64,000 nt of DNA from Chitinophaga filiformis (GTDB lineage: Bacteria; Bacteroidota; Bacteroidia; Chitinophagales; Chitinophagaceae): positions 6,303,001-6,367,000 of the forward strand of contig NZ_CP095855.1 in the NCBI RefSeq assembly GCF_023100805.1, written 5' to 3'. A program made the position numbers and the translations under genes. The notes below the pieces were generated by a model, which was given only the letters and a program-made list of their open reading frames with translations, had not been told where the DNA came from and ran no database searches. The stretch's first letter is position 1; every line of letters begins with the position of its first letter. Shown here piece by piece: positions 20,501 through 28,256 of the stretch.

Positions 20501-21015
20501 CCCTTTTCATCTGTACTGGCGCCTATAGCGCTTCCCTCTACAACTACAGATGCTCCTATCAATGGCTCTGCATTGGTTTCATCTGTAACAGTACCGCTTA
20601 TTCTCAAGCGCTGTTCCTTTTGAATATCGTTATCGTTTGCAGGCTGAGGGGCCGGTCTGGCCATGATCAGCACCGTTTTGTTTGAAATGGAATAGCTGAC
20701 CGGCTGGTCTTTGAAACACCTGTCCAGCACTTCCCGCAGGTTCGCGTTCTTTATTCTTAAGGTGACCGGTTTGACGTTTTTTATCACCTCGTTGTTGTAG
20801 AGGAAATCGTAATCTGTTTGCTTCCTGAGTTCGGCAATCACTTCTGAGAACCTGGCATTGTTAACGTTGACAGAGATCTTCTGTGCAAACGATTCTGCCT
20901 TTAACTGGATGACAGCTACGACTATTAAAATGGCGGTGAGCTTCATTTTTAAATGGAAATTAGACCAGGCATGAGCATGCCTCCTGAACAGTAATTCAGT
21001 GAATTTTTTATACAT
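17560..21015 (-). CDS. SusC/RagA transporter with STN signalling domain
   Basis: A 1151-residue TonB-dependent receptor. An N-terminal extension and signal segment end near AESFAQ (~residue 45). The STN (secretin/TonB short N-terminal) domain occupies ~47-118, with VNNARFSEVIAELRKQTDYDF and LREVLDRCFKDQPVSYS. A carboxypeptidase-regulatory-like domain follows (~137-220), then a TonB box-like VVVVGYGTRTKG, the plug with VTVLKDAAAAIYGARAANG, and the barrel ending LGLNVKF. STN domains contact FecR-type anti-sigma factors, which fits the fecR gene directly upstream. The start may be the internal ATG at residue 24 (MKLTAILIVV). Ligand binding at the surface would thus signal to the sigma factor at 22517. 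Confidence 0.94.
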   Translation of the reverse strand: MYKKFTELLFRRHAHAWSNFHLKMKLTAILIVVAVIQLKAESFAQKISVNVNNARFSEVIAELRKQTDYDFLYNNEVIKNVKPVTLRIKNANLREVLDRCFKDQPVSYSISNKTVLIMARPAPQPANDNDIQKEQRLRISGTVTDETNAEPLIGASVVVEGSAIGASTDEKGFFSLDVPGAGAVLVISYVGYQPQKIAVGNQTTLQIKLLREDAKLDAVVVVGYGTRTKGAITGAISTVKSDVFESRPLNNSYDALQGTIPGLTITKASGQPGSTTYGFQVRGYSSVNGNAPLVLIDGIPGDINTINTNDIAEVTVLKDAAAAIYGARAANGVIIVSTKRGKKGPPTVTYTANIGYKTPTYLRKMQNTMEFARFMDEGLRNVGINGFSQEVFDKIAANAPPDPTGWNYGVTNYPGFYGYTDWNKVIYKDATQQLHNINVSGGGENNSYLLSAGYNRDNGIVRFGENKSNGYNLRLNYDLRLSDHFAVETRSYFDNRAVVTPTLLGSALTNVTRQFPYQAVYNKVGQFYGYQGYEGPAQYLEEGGRQLSNLSRFGANVKIDYTIIPGLKLTGQAAVRMEYQNGSTTNRTITRHNWEGGVQDVRNTPNSANYSNDKLLNKLYQGYLDYNKKFGRDHGINFTGGASLEQTRSEGQTTNGYNFISNDIFTLNLADRTKAAYANFTGYLNNQALASYFGRLSYTFREKLIVDFTARADGSSKFSPEKRWSAVFPSAAVAYNLSEERFIKKMNVFDLMKLRLSWGKMGNQDIGELGLYDYIPLITIGGNYPIGSPNAGLPGANANPASSTRTWETIETRNIGIDLAALRSRLSFSFDYYNKINNDMLVNVAVPALYGATPPSTNQGKLDTKGFEMMITWKDQVNDFRYSVSLQLSDSRNKLVELRNTDNYGEGLNKFRQGYPIYSYFGYVYEGIIKTAEQLNNYKKLQGVPSRISIGDVMYKDVDGDGKLTAFGDKTKGLSGDMKYLGNLTPRYTYSANLSAGYKNFDLQIFLQGVGKRNVIYEGAISQPNTFFWPSLEYFYGKTWSPDRPDAKYPRYLPGNLGYDDVRSYNYRASALTRQNVAYLRFKVITLGYNIPGSILKKAGIKSARIYFSGQDLFTFSKGTLGGNFDPEDGYRNEGTYPFNKVYSLGLNVKF

Positions 21016-21074
21016 TTGGTTGTCAGCTTTTTGTTAATGTTATGATACAGCGTTAATCAGGATGCCTGGCACAT

Positions 21075-21103
21075 AACCAGGGACGCTTCCGACGTTCCTG
21101 GTT
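21075..21103 (-). promoter_or_regulatory. hairpin between fecR and susC (attenuator or terminator candidate)
   Basis: AACCAGG (21075-21081) pairs with CCTGGTT (21097-21103). The stem extends inward through a G/T wobble to ACG (21083-21085) and CGT (21093-21095), giving an 11-bp stem and a 7-nt loop. It lies in the 200-bp gap between fecR and susC. No long T tract follows on the minus strand. A similar AACC...GGTT hairpin sits at the equivalent place in the other sigma/FecR locus (45841-45868). Confidence 0.5.
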
Positions 21104-21217
21104 TTCCCGGCCATCCGACGTGGAAATGTGTTAGTTCTGTTTTCTCAATATTGCTTCGTTTTAGGTGATTGATGAATATTTGTTGCGGCACTCAGGTTTG
21201 ATATTCATAGACGGTTA

Positions 21218-22372
21218 TTACTGCACCTGTGTGGTCACGGTCACTTTCCCGGGAAAGAGCTCAAAATGTACATGTCCGATCCGTTCGAGGTTCGTAAGTA
21301 TTTCCGGCATATAGGAAGCGCGTGAAAAAGTACCCCCAAATCTTTCATTGCCCGGTGGCCCCTTGTATTCAATATCTACATCGTACCACCTGCTTATTAT
21401 TTTCATAATGCTTGTAATATCCTGGTCGTCAAACAGGAAATAACCATTCTTCCATGAAATGGCATCTTCTGCATCTACTGACCGAACGTCCAGTTGTGCG
21501 CCGGCGTTCATGGTGCTGGCTTGCTGTCCCGGCTTCAGCACAGCGGCAATTCCTGATGTCATATTGGTCACCTTCACACTGCCGGTTAGCAGGGTGGTAC
21601 TGATATCCGGATCATCCGGATAAGCCTTCACATTGAAATGGGTGCCCAGTACAGTGATCTCCTGTCTGGCGGTATGCACTTTAAACGGCTGGCCTTCCAG
21701 TTGCGCCACTTCAAAATAGGCCTCCCCCCTTACCGTCACGCTCCGCTCCTTTCCATTAAAGGAAACCGGATAAGTGATGGAAGATGCAGCATTGAGCCAG
21801 ACCTGCGTACCGTCAGACAAGGTAAGATGATACTGCCCGCCCCTGGGAGCGGCCAGGGTATTCAGTGCAGGGCCTGTACCCTCCTGTTTTCGTGGATGGT
21901 CATATACCAGCTCACCATCTGCCTTTTTGCTGATAGCAACGGAGGCGTCCTCTGCCAGTTCCCCGTTCTGCGCGTTTGTTAACACGATCTGCTGCCCGTT
22001 GGACAAGGTCAATGTAGCCCGGTTACTCCCCGGCATAAATTCATTCGCCTGCTTGCGGACCGCCACCATTTTCGTGGTGTCTGGCTTTTTACCGGTACCA
22101 GGGCCGAGGAAATACAGGGCAGCCCCAAGCAGTACAAGCACTGCCGCAGCAGCGGCCAGCTGTTTCCGCCAGTGCCTGCGAACGGGCGCCGCATCCTGCA
22201 GGTGCAAAGATTGCCACACCTCGCTTTTAAGCGTTTCCAGCTCTTCAGCGGAGACATCCAGCGGCTCGGGGCGCCATTGCAGGTACCAGGTTTCCAATAA
22301 GGCCATCTCCTCGTCAGTAATGACGCCTTTTTTATATTTCTCCAGTAGTTCCTTTATTTCCGGTGCTTGCAT
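21218..22372 (-). CDS. FecR-type anti-sigma factor
   Basis: A 384-residue inner-membrane anti-sigma factor. The cytoplasmic N-terminus (1-70) would bind the ECF sigma factor, a single membrane helix spans ~71-90 (QLAAAAAVLVLLGAALYFLG), and the periplasmic part carries the FecR domain (~175-290, GGQYHLTLSDGTQVWLNAAS and GEAYFEV) followed by a DUF4974-like C-terminus (~310-384, ISWKNGYFLFDDQDITSIM). It is divergent from the sigma gene at 22517 and precedes susC. In this family the periplasmic part contacts the STN domain of the transporter and controls sigma release. Its upstream region shares a CCCCC-spacer-CTGTC motif with the second fecR gene. Confidence 0.93.
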   Translation of the reverse strand: MQAPEIKELLEKYKKGVITDEEMALLETWYLQWRPEPLDVSAEELETLKSEVWQSLHLQDAAPVRRHWRKQLAAAAAVLVLLGAALYFLGPGTGKKPDTTKMVAVRKQANEFMPGSNRATLTLSNGQQIVLTNAQNGELAEDASVAISKKADGELVYDHPRKQEGTGPALNTLAAPRGGQYHLTLSDGTQVWLNAASSITYPVSFNGKERSVTVRGEAYFEVAQLEGQPFKVHTARQEITVLGTHFNVKAYPDDPDISTTLLTGSVKVTNMTSGIAAVLKPGQQASTMNAGAQLDVRSVDAEDAISWKNGYFLFDDQDITSIMKIISRWYDVDIEYKGPPGNERFGGTFSRASYMPEILTNLERIGHVHFELFPGKVTVTTQVQ

Positions 22373-22400
22373 AGAATGTTTTCCGTGTTGTTATAGTGTA

Positions 22401-22417
22401 GACAGGAAACAAGGGGG
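22401..22417 (-). promoter_or_regulatory. candidate ECF-sigma promoter of fecR
   Basis: On the minus strand CCCCC and CTGTC are separated by 7 bases. The CTGTC block ends 29 bp before the fecR start codon. The same pair with an 8-base spacer precedes the second fecR gene (47112-47129). The spacing is short for an ordinary -35/-10 pair, so the two blocks may be only part of the site. Confidence 0.35.
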
Positions 22418-22516
22418 TAAGGGGGGTAAAAAAATAAAAAATATTTTAGCGGGGTAATTATTATAATTACAGCGGGATAAAACCAATCTTTCATTTTCCA
22501 CGAGATAAGTGTAATC

Positions 22517-23170
22517 ATGGCTGAATATGATAGCATGAACGACTTCGAATTGGTTAATTTGATCAGGTCCGGCAATAAGCATGCTTTCGCCAAAATATAT
22601 GAACGTTATTTTGACGTGCTTTATTTACATGCCTATCAACGTTTACGGGACAAGGACGAAGCCAAAGATCTTGTACAGGAACTATTCTCTCATCTCTGGA
22701 GCAGCCGGGAAAGCCTTCCTCCCGTTTCGAATTTTTCCGGCTACCTCTATACATCCGTCAGGAACAGGATATTGAATATCCTTGCCCATAAATACGTTGA
22801 AGATAAGTTCCTCTCATCGCTGCAACATGCTGAAAATAAGGCAGAAGCCATTACTGATCACCTTGCGCGGGAGCGCCAGCTGGCCATGATCATAGAGAAA
22901 GAGATACAATCCTTGCCCCCAAAAATGCGGCACGTATTTGAATTAAGCCGGAAGGCAAACCTGTCGTATAAGGAGATAGCGGCAAGACTGGAATTGAGCG
23001 AGCAGTCTGTCAGGAGCCATGTAAAGGGAGCCTTAAGGCTGTTACGGACAAGGTTAGGCCTATGGATATGTTTATGTGTGATCATTAACATTATGCCCGT
23101 ATCAGCTCCTGGTACAGAAGGCAGACTGTTACCAGGTATTTCTCGTGAAAAAAACATGTTTGCTCAGTAG
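22517..23170 (+). CDS. ECF RNA polymerase sigma factor (FecI-like)
   Basis: A 217-residue ECF sigma factor. Region 2 is at ~20-90 (FAKIYERYFDVLYLHAYQRL, DEAKDLVQELFSHLW) and region 4 at ~130-185 (SLPPKMRHVFELSRKANLSY, EIAARLELSEQSVRSHVKGA). A hydrophobic C-terminal tail of about 30 residues follows. It is transcribed divergently from fecR with 144 bp between start codons, an arrangement that allows shared control. It should direct transcription of the fecR-susC-susD operon on release by FecR. Confidence 0.93.
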   Translation: MAEYDSMNDFELVNLIRSGNKHAFAKIYERYFDVLYLHAYQRLRDKDEAKDLVQELFSHLWSSRESLPPVSNFSGYLYTSVRNRILNILAHKYVEDKFLSSLQHAENKAEAITDHLARERQLAMIIEKEIQSLPPKMRHVFELSRKANLSYKEIAARLELSEQSVRSHVKGALRLLRTRLGLWICLCVIINIMPVSAPGTEGRLLPGISREKNMFAQ

Positions 23171-23212
23171 TAAGCTATACGCTGTGGATGATACCTGTGC
23201 CCTTACAAGACC

Positions 23213-23251
23213 AATCCCATTGCAGCATCGGCTACTGCAACGGGATTGTTT
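23213..23251 (+). terminator. hairpin terminator candidate of the sigma factor gene
   Basis: AATCCCATTGCAG (23213-23225) pairs with CTGCAACGGGATT (23235-23247) with one A/C mismatch and a 9-nt loop. GTTTGTCC follows, a weak T tract. It lies 43 bp after the sigma gene. Confidence 0.5.
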
Positions 23252-23336
23252 GTCCGGTATGATGCCGGGAAAAAATATTCCTGTCAGTTATAAAGAGTAT
23301 GCGCTTCCAGCCCATTCAGCACAATACATTTTAAAC

Positions 23337-23834
23337 TTATTGCTTTGTCTTTCCCGGATCATCTGCAGGATCTACATACGTTACTCCTGAAGGACCATAT
23401 CCTGTTATTTCAACAATAACAGCTTCTCCCCTGGTCATTGCAAAATGATTTTGATCCGGCAGTTCCGAGTAAATACTTCCAACGGGCAGCTTCTTTAACT
23501 TGCCCTCATCAAATACGTCGCCATACCCGAAATACCATGTTCCTGCTACCACAGTGCCGATCCTGTCGTCCGGGTGCAGGTGGGCCGGAATTTTCGTATT
23601 CGCCGCCACCTTCAGCAAAATTGTGTACAGACCAGGTTTGGAAGGATCTCCGTGAATAACGATCACCTGCACAGCACTTAAATTAGAAGATCCCGGAGCT
23701 GATGGACCATTTGATCTTGCTGCTATAACTTCCTGTGGTGTCATTCTGAGCTGTCCCTTATTATCCGATTGCGCGCTTGCCGGCGTAACATACCAACACA
23801 GCAGAAATAATATTATCAATTTAACCGTATGCAT
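23337..23834 (-). CDS. periplasmic cupin-domain protein
   Basis: A 165-residue exported protein (signal peptide to about residue 21, PASAQ). A single cupin barrel covers ~60-150, with the metal-binding motif IPAHLHPDDRIGTVVAGTWYFG (two His in the first motif) and a second-motif His at ELPDQNHFAM. Such single-cupin proteins are small metal-dependent sensors or enzymes; no substrate can be assigned. It is transcribed leftward, in the same direction as the two hydrolase genes upstream (77-bp gap). It converges with the sigma factor gene. Confidence 0.75.
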   Translation of the reverse strand: MHTVKLIILFLLCWYVTPASAQSDNKGQLRMTPQEVIAARSNGPSAPGSSNLSAVQVIVIHGDPSKPGLYTILLKVAANTKIPAHLHPDDRIGTVVAGTWYFGYGDVFDEGKLKKLPVGSIYSELPDQNHFAMTRGEAVIVEITGYGPSGVTYVDPADDPGKTKQ

Positions 23835-23911
23835 AAATTTTGCTTTATTACCTATGATGAGACTTTAGAAATTTGCTTTTTTCTCCGCGAAAGGACCGGG
23901 CCATACGCGAT

Positions 23912-24874
23912 TTACTTTGCAAGAAGGAATGCAAGTAAATCATGTTGTACCTGCGGAGTATTTTCCTGTACTATCCAATGGCCAGCTCCCTTGATAATAG
24001 ATGAAGTAACATGCTCGGCAACCAGCTTACAATGGTCCGGTAAAAAACTACCTCCATACTCGCTGCCCATAGCCAGCAAAGGCATCTTTAAGCGCTGTTT
24101 CATAAACACCTTATTATCCAGTGCATCCTCGTCAAAGGCCGCAAACCAATGAAAAGCGCCATATGTGGATTTTGGCGTGCTATAAGCGCGTATAAACTCT
24201 TCCGCCTCATCCCTGGTAAATGCATCATGTATATGTCCTACTACAGGCCAAAACCCGGTGAGGAACTGTCTTTCCTTCCCGGCCACAACATCTGCAGACG
24301 CTGGCATGGCAAAAAAACCAAACCACCATGCCTTCGCCCTTACCTCACTCCAGACAGGTTCCACACCAGGCAGTAATGCATCCAGCAGCGCCACCTTCAC
24401 TACCTCGTCACCAAATTGCGCAGCGTACGCATATGCTACCATCAAACCAATATCATGACCCACTACATGCACTTTGTTATAACCAAGCTGCTTAACGAGC
24501 CCATGTAAATCCTGCGCCAATTGCTTTTTTGTATAACCGGTATCCGGCTTGTCACTTTCACCAAGCCCCGGCAAATCCGGCGCGATAACAGTAAAATGTT
24601 TAGAAAGCTCCGGCAATAAGCGGTTCCACATATACCAGTTTTGTCCAAATCCATGGATCAGTAATAATGGCTCTCCCGAACCGCCAGCTACATAATGTAT
24701 CCTGAGGCCATTGACATCAGCTACCTGGCTTTTAAAATTCGATGGCGGCTGTGCAGGCTTCGGCACTCCTTTACTCGTATCTGTATTCATAGCGCCGGCG
24801 GTTTGTATATGCGGCGGCTGGCTGCTACATGCTGCAATCAGAAAAGCGGCAGCGAGAACAATTGTCATTTTCAT
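23912..24874 (-). CDS. alpha/beta hydrolase, epoxide hydrolase/dehalogenase-like lipoprotein
   Basis: An alpha/beta-fold hydrolase of 320 residues from the preferred start. That start (ATG 24874) gives a clear lipoprotein signal, MKMTIVLAAAFLIAACSS, with C16 lipidated; an upstream in-frame start would bury it. HGFGQNWYMWNRLLPEL provides the oxyanion region. The nucleophile is an aspartate, D141 in VGHDIGLMVAYAY, as in epoxide hydrolases and haloacid or haloalkane dehalogenases rather than serine esterases. The catalytic His is in GAGHWIVQENTP near the C-terminus. It is followed leftward by the cupin gene. The substrate is unknown. Confidence 0.85.
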   Translation of the reverse strand: MKMTIVLAAAFLIAACSSQPPHIQTAGAMNTDTSKGVPKPAQPPSNFKSQVADVNGLRIHYVAGGSGEPLLLIHGFGQNWYMWNRLLPELSKHFTVIAPDLPGLGESDKPDTGYTKKQLAQDLHGLVKQLGYNKVHVVGHDIGLMVAYAYAAQFGDEVVKVALLDALLPGVEPVWSEVRAKAWWFGFFAMPASADVVAGKERQFLTGFWPVVGHIHDAFTRDEAEEFIRAYSTPKSTYGAFHWFAAFDEDALDNKVFMKQRLKMPLLAMGSEYGGSFLPDHCKLVAEHVTSSIIKGAGHWIVQENTPQVQHDLLAFLLAK

Positions 24875-24970
24875 AGTAGAAAATTTTAAGTAATTATTTG
24901 AATCTTTGTTTGAGTTTATTGTACAGAATAATATCTTCGGGGTACCCTTATCCAACAAGTTTTGTTCATA

Positions 24971-25759
24971 CTACCCCGACTGCTTTTCTATCCATTCAAG
25001 AATATAAGTAGCGTCTGTTTCCCAGGTAGATTGTCCTAAAACAAAATGATTGCGACCTTCAAACTCCCTGTACTCCGTGACGGAATTACTGTGCCTGTAT
25101 TTTCTATAATTGGCATAGTTAAGAGACGCCGGTATAGTGTGGTCAGCACTACCGGCAGTAAGCAGTAAGGGAGCATGGGGATTCTCAAAATTCACACGCG
25201 CAGCCCGGGTTATTGTGTCTCTCACAATAAGTTTTGACTCCGGTATAGCGAACTGGTAATAGGCCTCCTTTTGCGCCTCGCATTCCATTCCGTTCGTGAA
25301 TGCATATTGCCACTGTTTAAACGACATTAAGAACGTATTCTCCGTTGATGTAAAAAAACCAAGCGGGCCCCAGCCGGCTTTCAAAAATGATAACTTAAAA
25401 GTGAAGATACCCTGCGGCGGAACAGAGTGAATGGCAACTCCCGCAGCACCCAGTCCCTGTTGTAATAAAAGCTGAACGATGAGCCCCCCGATGGAATGCC
25501 CGATCAATACAGGCCGTTCGGGCAACGCTTTCACAATCGAAGCATAATGATTGACTAATGCAGGCAGCCTGATGGATGCGATCTTTGTATTCGGATGGCT
25601 ATTACGCAAAGCTTCCGCCGGTGCATCTTTATATGGCCACGCAGGAGCAACTGTTTTATACCCCCTGCGTTCATAATAATCCTTCCATTTATCCCAGCAG
25701 CTATGGCTTACAAAAGCACCCGTAATAAAAACTATTGTTTTTGTAGGAATACCTTTCAT
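24971..25759 (-). CDS. alpha/beta hydrolase, serine esterase/lipase-like
   Basis: A 262-residue cytosolic alpha/beta hydrolase. The nucleophile elbow is GHSIGG in RPVLIGHSIGGLIVQLLL; the acid is probably Asp in AGSADHTIPASL and the base His in FEGRNHFVLGQ. A HSCWDKWKDYYERRGY block near the N-terminus is typical of small Bacteroidota hydrolases of this group. It has no signal peptide. It lies 96 bp upstream of the aspartate-nucleophile hydrolase gene in the same orientation, possibly as one unit. The substrate cannot be inferred. Confidence 0.82.
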   Translation of the reverse strand: MKGIPTKTIVFITGAFVSHSCWDKWKDYYERRGYKTVAPAWPYKDAPAEALRNSHPNTKIASIRLPALVNHYASIVKALPERPVLIGHSIGGLIVQLLLQQGLGAAGVAIHSVPPQGIFTFKLSFLKAGWGPLGFFTSTENTFLMSFKQWQYAFTNGMECEAQKEAYYQFAIPESKLIVRDTITRAARVNFENPHAPLLLTAGSADHTIPASLNYANYRKYRHSNSVTEYREFEGRNHFVLGQSTWETDATYILEWIEKQSG

Positions 25760-25974
25760 GATTCATTTTTTGGTTAGTAACCACTTCCAACACCAAACAA
25801 ATGCCATCAATCTAAACAGGTATCAATCAGTCACTTGTTGAAAACGAAATACAGGACCACCGCGAAATATCGCGGTAACAAAACAATGCCATGAAATAAA
25901 ACGGCATTATTGTATCTTTAAAAAGGATATAAGAAACGACATTGCAACCCGGGCACTATATTTTCTAAGACAAT

Positions 25975-28206
25975 ATGATAAGGCAACTTGTATATGTAGC
26001 TATATTGATAACAATAGCACATGCTGCTGTCACTGCACAGCGGGTAGACGATAATGCCGCTGATCTGCTTTTACAATTAAAACAAAGTAAAGAAGATACC
26101 AATAGAGTAATACTGCTGTTGCAGTTAAGCGACCAGTATTTCCATAAGGCATCTGAAAACACAAAACATCTTGACAGCGCGCTATTACATGAATATGCTG
26201 CCGAACAGCTCAGCAGGAAATTAAATTACCCCAGGGGCATTGGAAATAGTTATGAACAGCTTTCCAAAATCCTTCATGTACAAAACAAAACGGCCAGTGC
26301 AAGGAGCTTCGCCGAAAAAGCAATCACCATCTTCAGGGAACATGATTTCTTCCTGGAATTAGGTTATGCATACTATGACCTGTCAGGTTATTATTCAATA
26401 AATTCCAACGAAGGGTTAGCGGAGAGAATACGTATTGTAGAGCAACTTGCACTACCTGCCTTTCAAAAGTCCGGAAGCATATTAAAAGAAGCGGACATCC
26501 TGAAAGAGCTGGCTGACCTGTTGCAGCTAATAGGAAACTATTCAAAGGCCTTAGCCATGCTACATCGCTCGCTTCAATTATACCAATCCATACAATATAC
26601 TCGTCTCGAAGACATTTATGATCTGCTAGGCGCCGTTTATAGTGTAACGGGAAACAACGAGCAGGCTTTAAAATACGGATTGCTTGCTGTAAACGCCGCC
26701 GCTTCCCTCAACGACACAAGCATCCAGCTGGCTACTGTTTTTAACCGCGTAGGTTCAACCTACAACCGCATGAAGAAATATAACGCAGCGTACGAATACT
26801 TCCAGAAAGCACTATCAGTTGCGGAAAAACACAATAACATTGAAACAATTGATCTCCTGATATCTAAAATCTCGAGAACGTTAATAGCCTTACATAAACC
26901 GCATGAAGCCCTGGATATCTTGCAGGAGGCAGAACAAAAATACCCACCCGGCGACATCTATTCCAGGCTATATCTCACCGCAAGTTTACTGATCACCTAT
27001 AAAGAATTAAAACAATATCAACAGGCACAAAAGTATTGCGATCAGCTCCTGGCTATTTCAAAAAGCCTTGATAAATATGAGCCCGACCAGAGCGAAGCGC
27101 AATATCCGGTAACAGAATTCTACCTCGCAACACATCAATATGAACTTGCCCGTAAACATCTTGCCGGATCTGATACTTTTTACAAAGCGATTCAAAGTCC
27201 CCTTGAATTAAACCATAATCATTACCTATGGTTTAAGCTGGATTCCATACAAGGGAATTACCTTGCTGCAATTTCCCATTATCAGCTATATAAAATGCTA
27301 AGTGATTCTTTGCTGAATGAAACTACAAACAATCACATCGAACAATTGCAGGTCGAATTTGAGACCGAAAAGAAAGACCAGGATATTAAAATGCTCGAAA
27401 ATGCGACGAAACTCCAGGAAAGCAGATTAACCCAGGCTACGCAAACCCGCAACTGGGTGATCGGCGCTGTTCTATTGCTGCTTATCATCATAGGCTTGCA
27501 GGCAAACAATTCATGGATAAAGCAACAGGCCAATAAAAAATTAAAGACACAGCAACAGGAAATCGAAAAGAAGAACATTGCGCTTCAACACCTGATCAGG
27601 GAAAAAGAATGGCTTATAAAGGAGATCCACCATCGTGTAAAAAACAACTTCCACACTGTGTCAGGCTTGCTGGCTACGCAATCGGCATACCTCAAAACAA
27701 ATGAGGCTATTGAAGCCGTGAGTGAAAGCCATCACCGCATCCAGGCCATGTCCCTTATTCATCAGAAATTGTATCAATCAGATAATCTATCTGCCATCTA
27801 TATGCCGGACTATGTATACGAACTGGCAGATTATCTGCGTGACAGTTTTAATATACGCAAGTCGGTTCAATTCAATTTACAAATCGAGCCCATAGAATTG
27901 AATCTGTCACATTGTGTTCCGCTCGGGCTAATTATGAATGAAGCTATCACCAATTCGATTAAATATGCTTTTCCGGACAACAAAAATGGAACTATCTGCA
28001 TTTCATTAAAACATACGTCAGAAAGCAACTTACTGCTAACAATCAGCGATGATGGTGTGGGTTTACAACAAAACCCCGCTTCCCAAAGCGCTCAGTCAAT
28101 GGGCATGAAGTTAATGTATGGATTGAGTGAAGATATAGACGGCAAATTTACCATAACCGGCTGCAAGGGAACTGAAATAACACTGGAATTCATTTACGAT
28201 GCATAA
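25975..28206 (+). CDS. TPR sensor histidine kinase (HisKA_2 type)
   Basis: A 743-residue sensor kinase. A signal peptide (1-21) leads into a periplasmic array of tetratricopeptide-like repeats (~60-440). One membrane helix spans ~494-511 (VIGAVLLLLIIIGLQA) and a short coiled coil follows. The kinase core has the HisKA_2 motif EIHHRVKNNFHTVSGLL, with H553 the likely phosphorylated residue, the N box NEAITNSIKYAF and the G1 box ISDDGVGL. A response regulator gene follows after 50 bp. TPR-HisKA_2 kinases are frequent in Bacteroidota; the signal sensed is unknown. Confidence 0.92.
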   Translation: MIRQLVYVAILITIAHAAVTAQRVDDNAADLLLQLKQSKEDTNRVILLLQLSDQYFHKASENTKHLDSALLHEYAAEQLSRKLNYPRGIGNSYEQLSKILHVQNKTASARSFAEKAITIFREHDFFLELGYAYYDLSGYYSINSNEGLAERIRIVEQLALPAFQKSGSILKEADILKELADLLQLIGNYSKALAMLHRSLQLYQSIQYTRLEDIYDLLGAVYSVTGNNEQALKYGLLAVNAAASLNDTSIQLATVFNRVGSTYNRMKKYNAAYEYFQKALSVAEKHNNIETIDLLISKISRTLIALHKPHEALDILQEAEQKYPPGDIYSRLYLTASLLITYKELKQYQQAQKYCDQLLAISKSLDKYEPDQSEAQYPVTEFYLATHQYELARKHLAGSDTFYKAIQSPLELNHNHYLWFKLDSIQGNYLAAISHYQLYKMLSDSLLNETTNNHIEQLQVEFETEKKDQDIKMLENATKLQESRLTQATQTRNWVIGAVLLLLIIIGLQANNSWIKQQANKKLKTQQQEIEKKNIALQHLIREKEWLIKEIHHRVKNNFHTVSGLLATQSAYLKTNEAIEAVSESHHRIQAMSLIHQKLYQSDNLSAIYMPDYVYELADYLRDSFNIRKSVQFNLQIEPIELNLSHCVPLGLIMNEAITNSIKYAFPDNKNGTICISLKHTSESNLLLTISDDGVGLQQNPASQSAQSMGMKLMYGLSEDIDGKFTITGCKGTEITLEFIYDA

Positions 28207-28256
28207 TAAGCATACTTACTATCGCAATTAAGCATTTAAAAGACAACTTATTCTAT

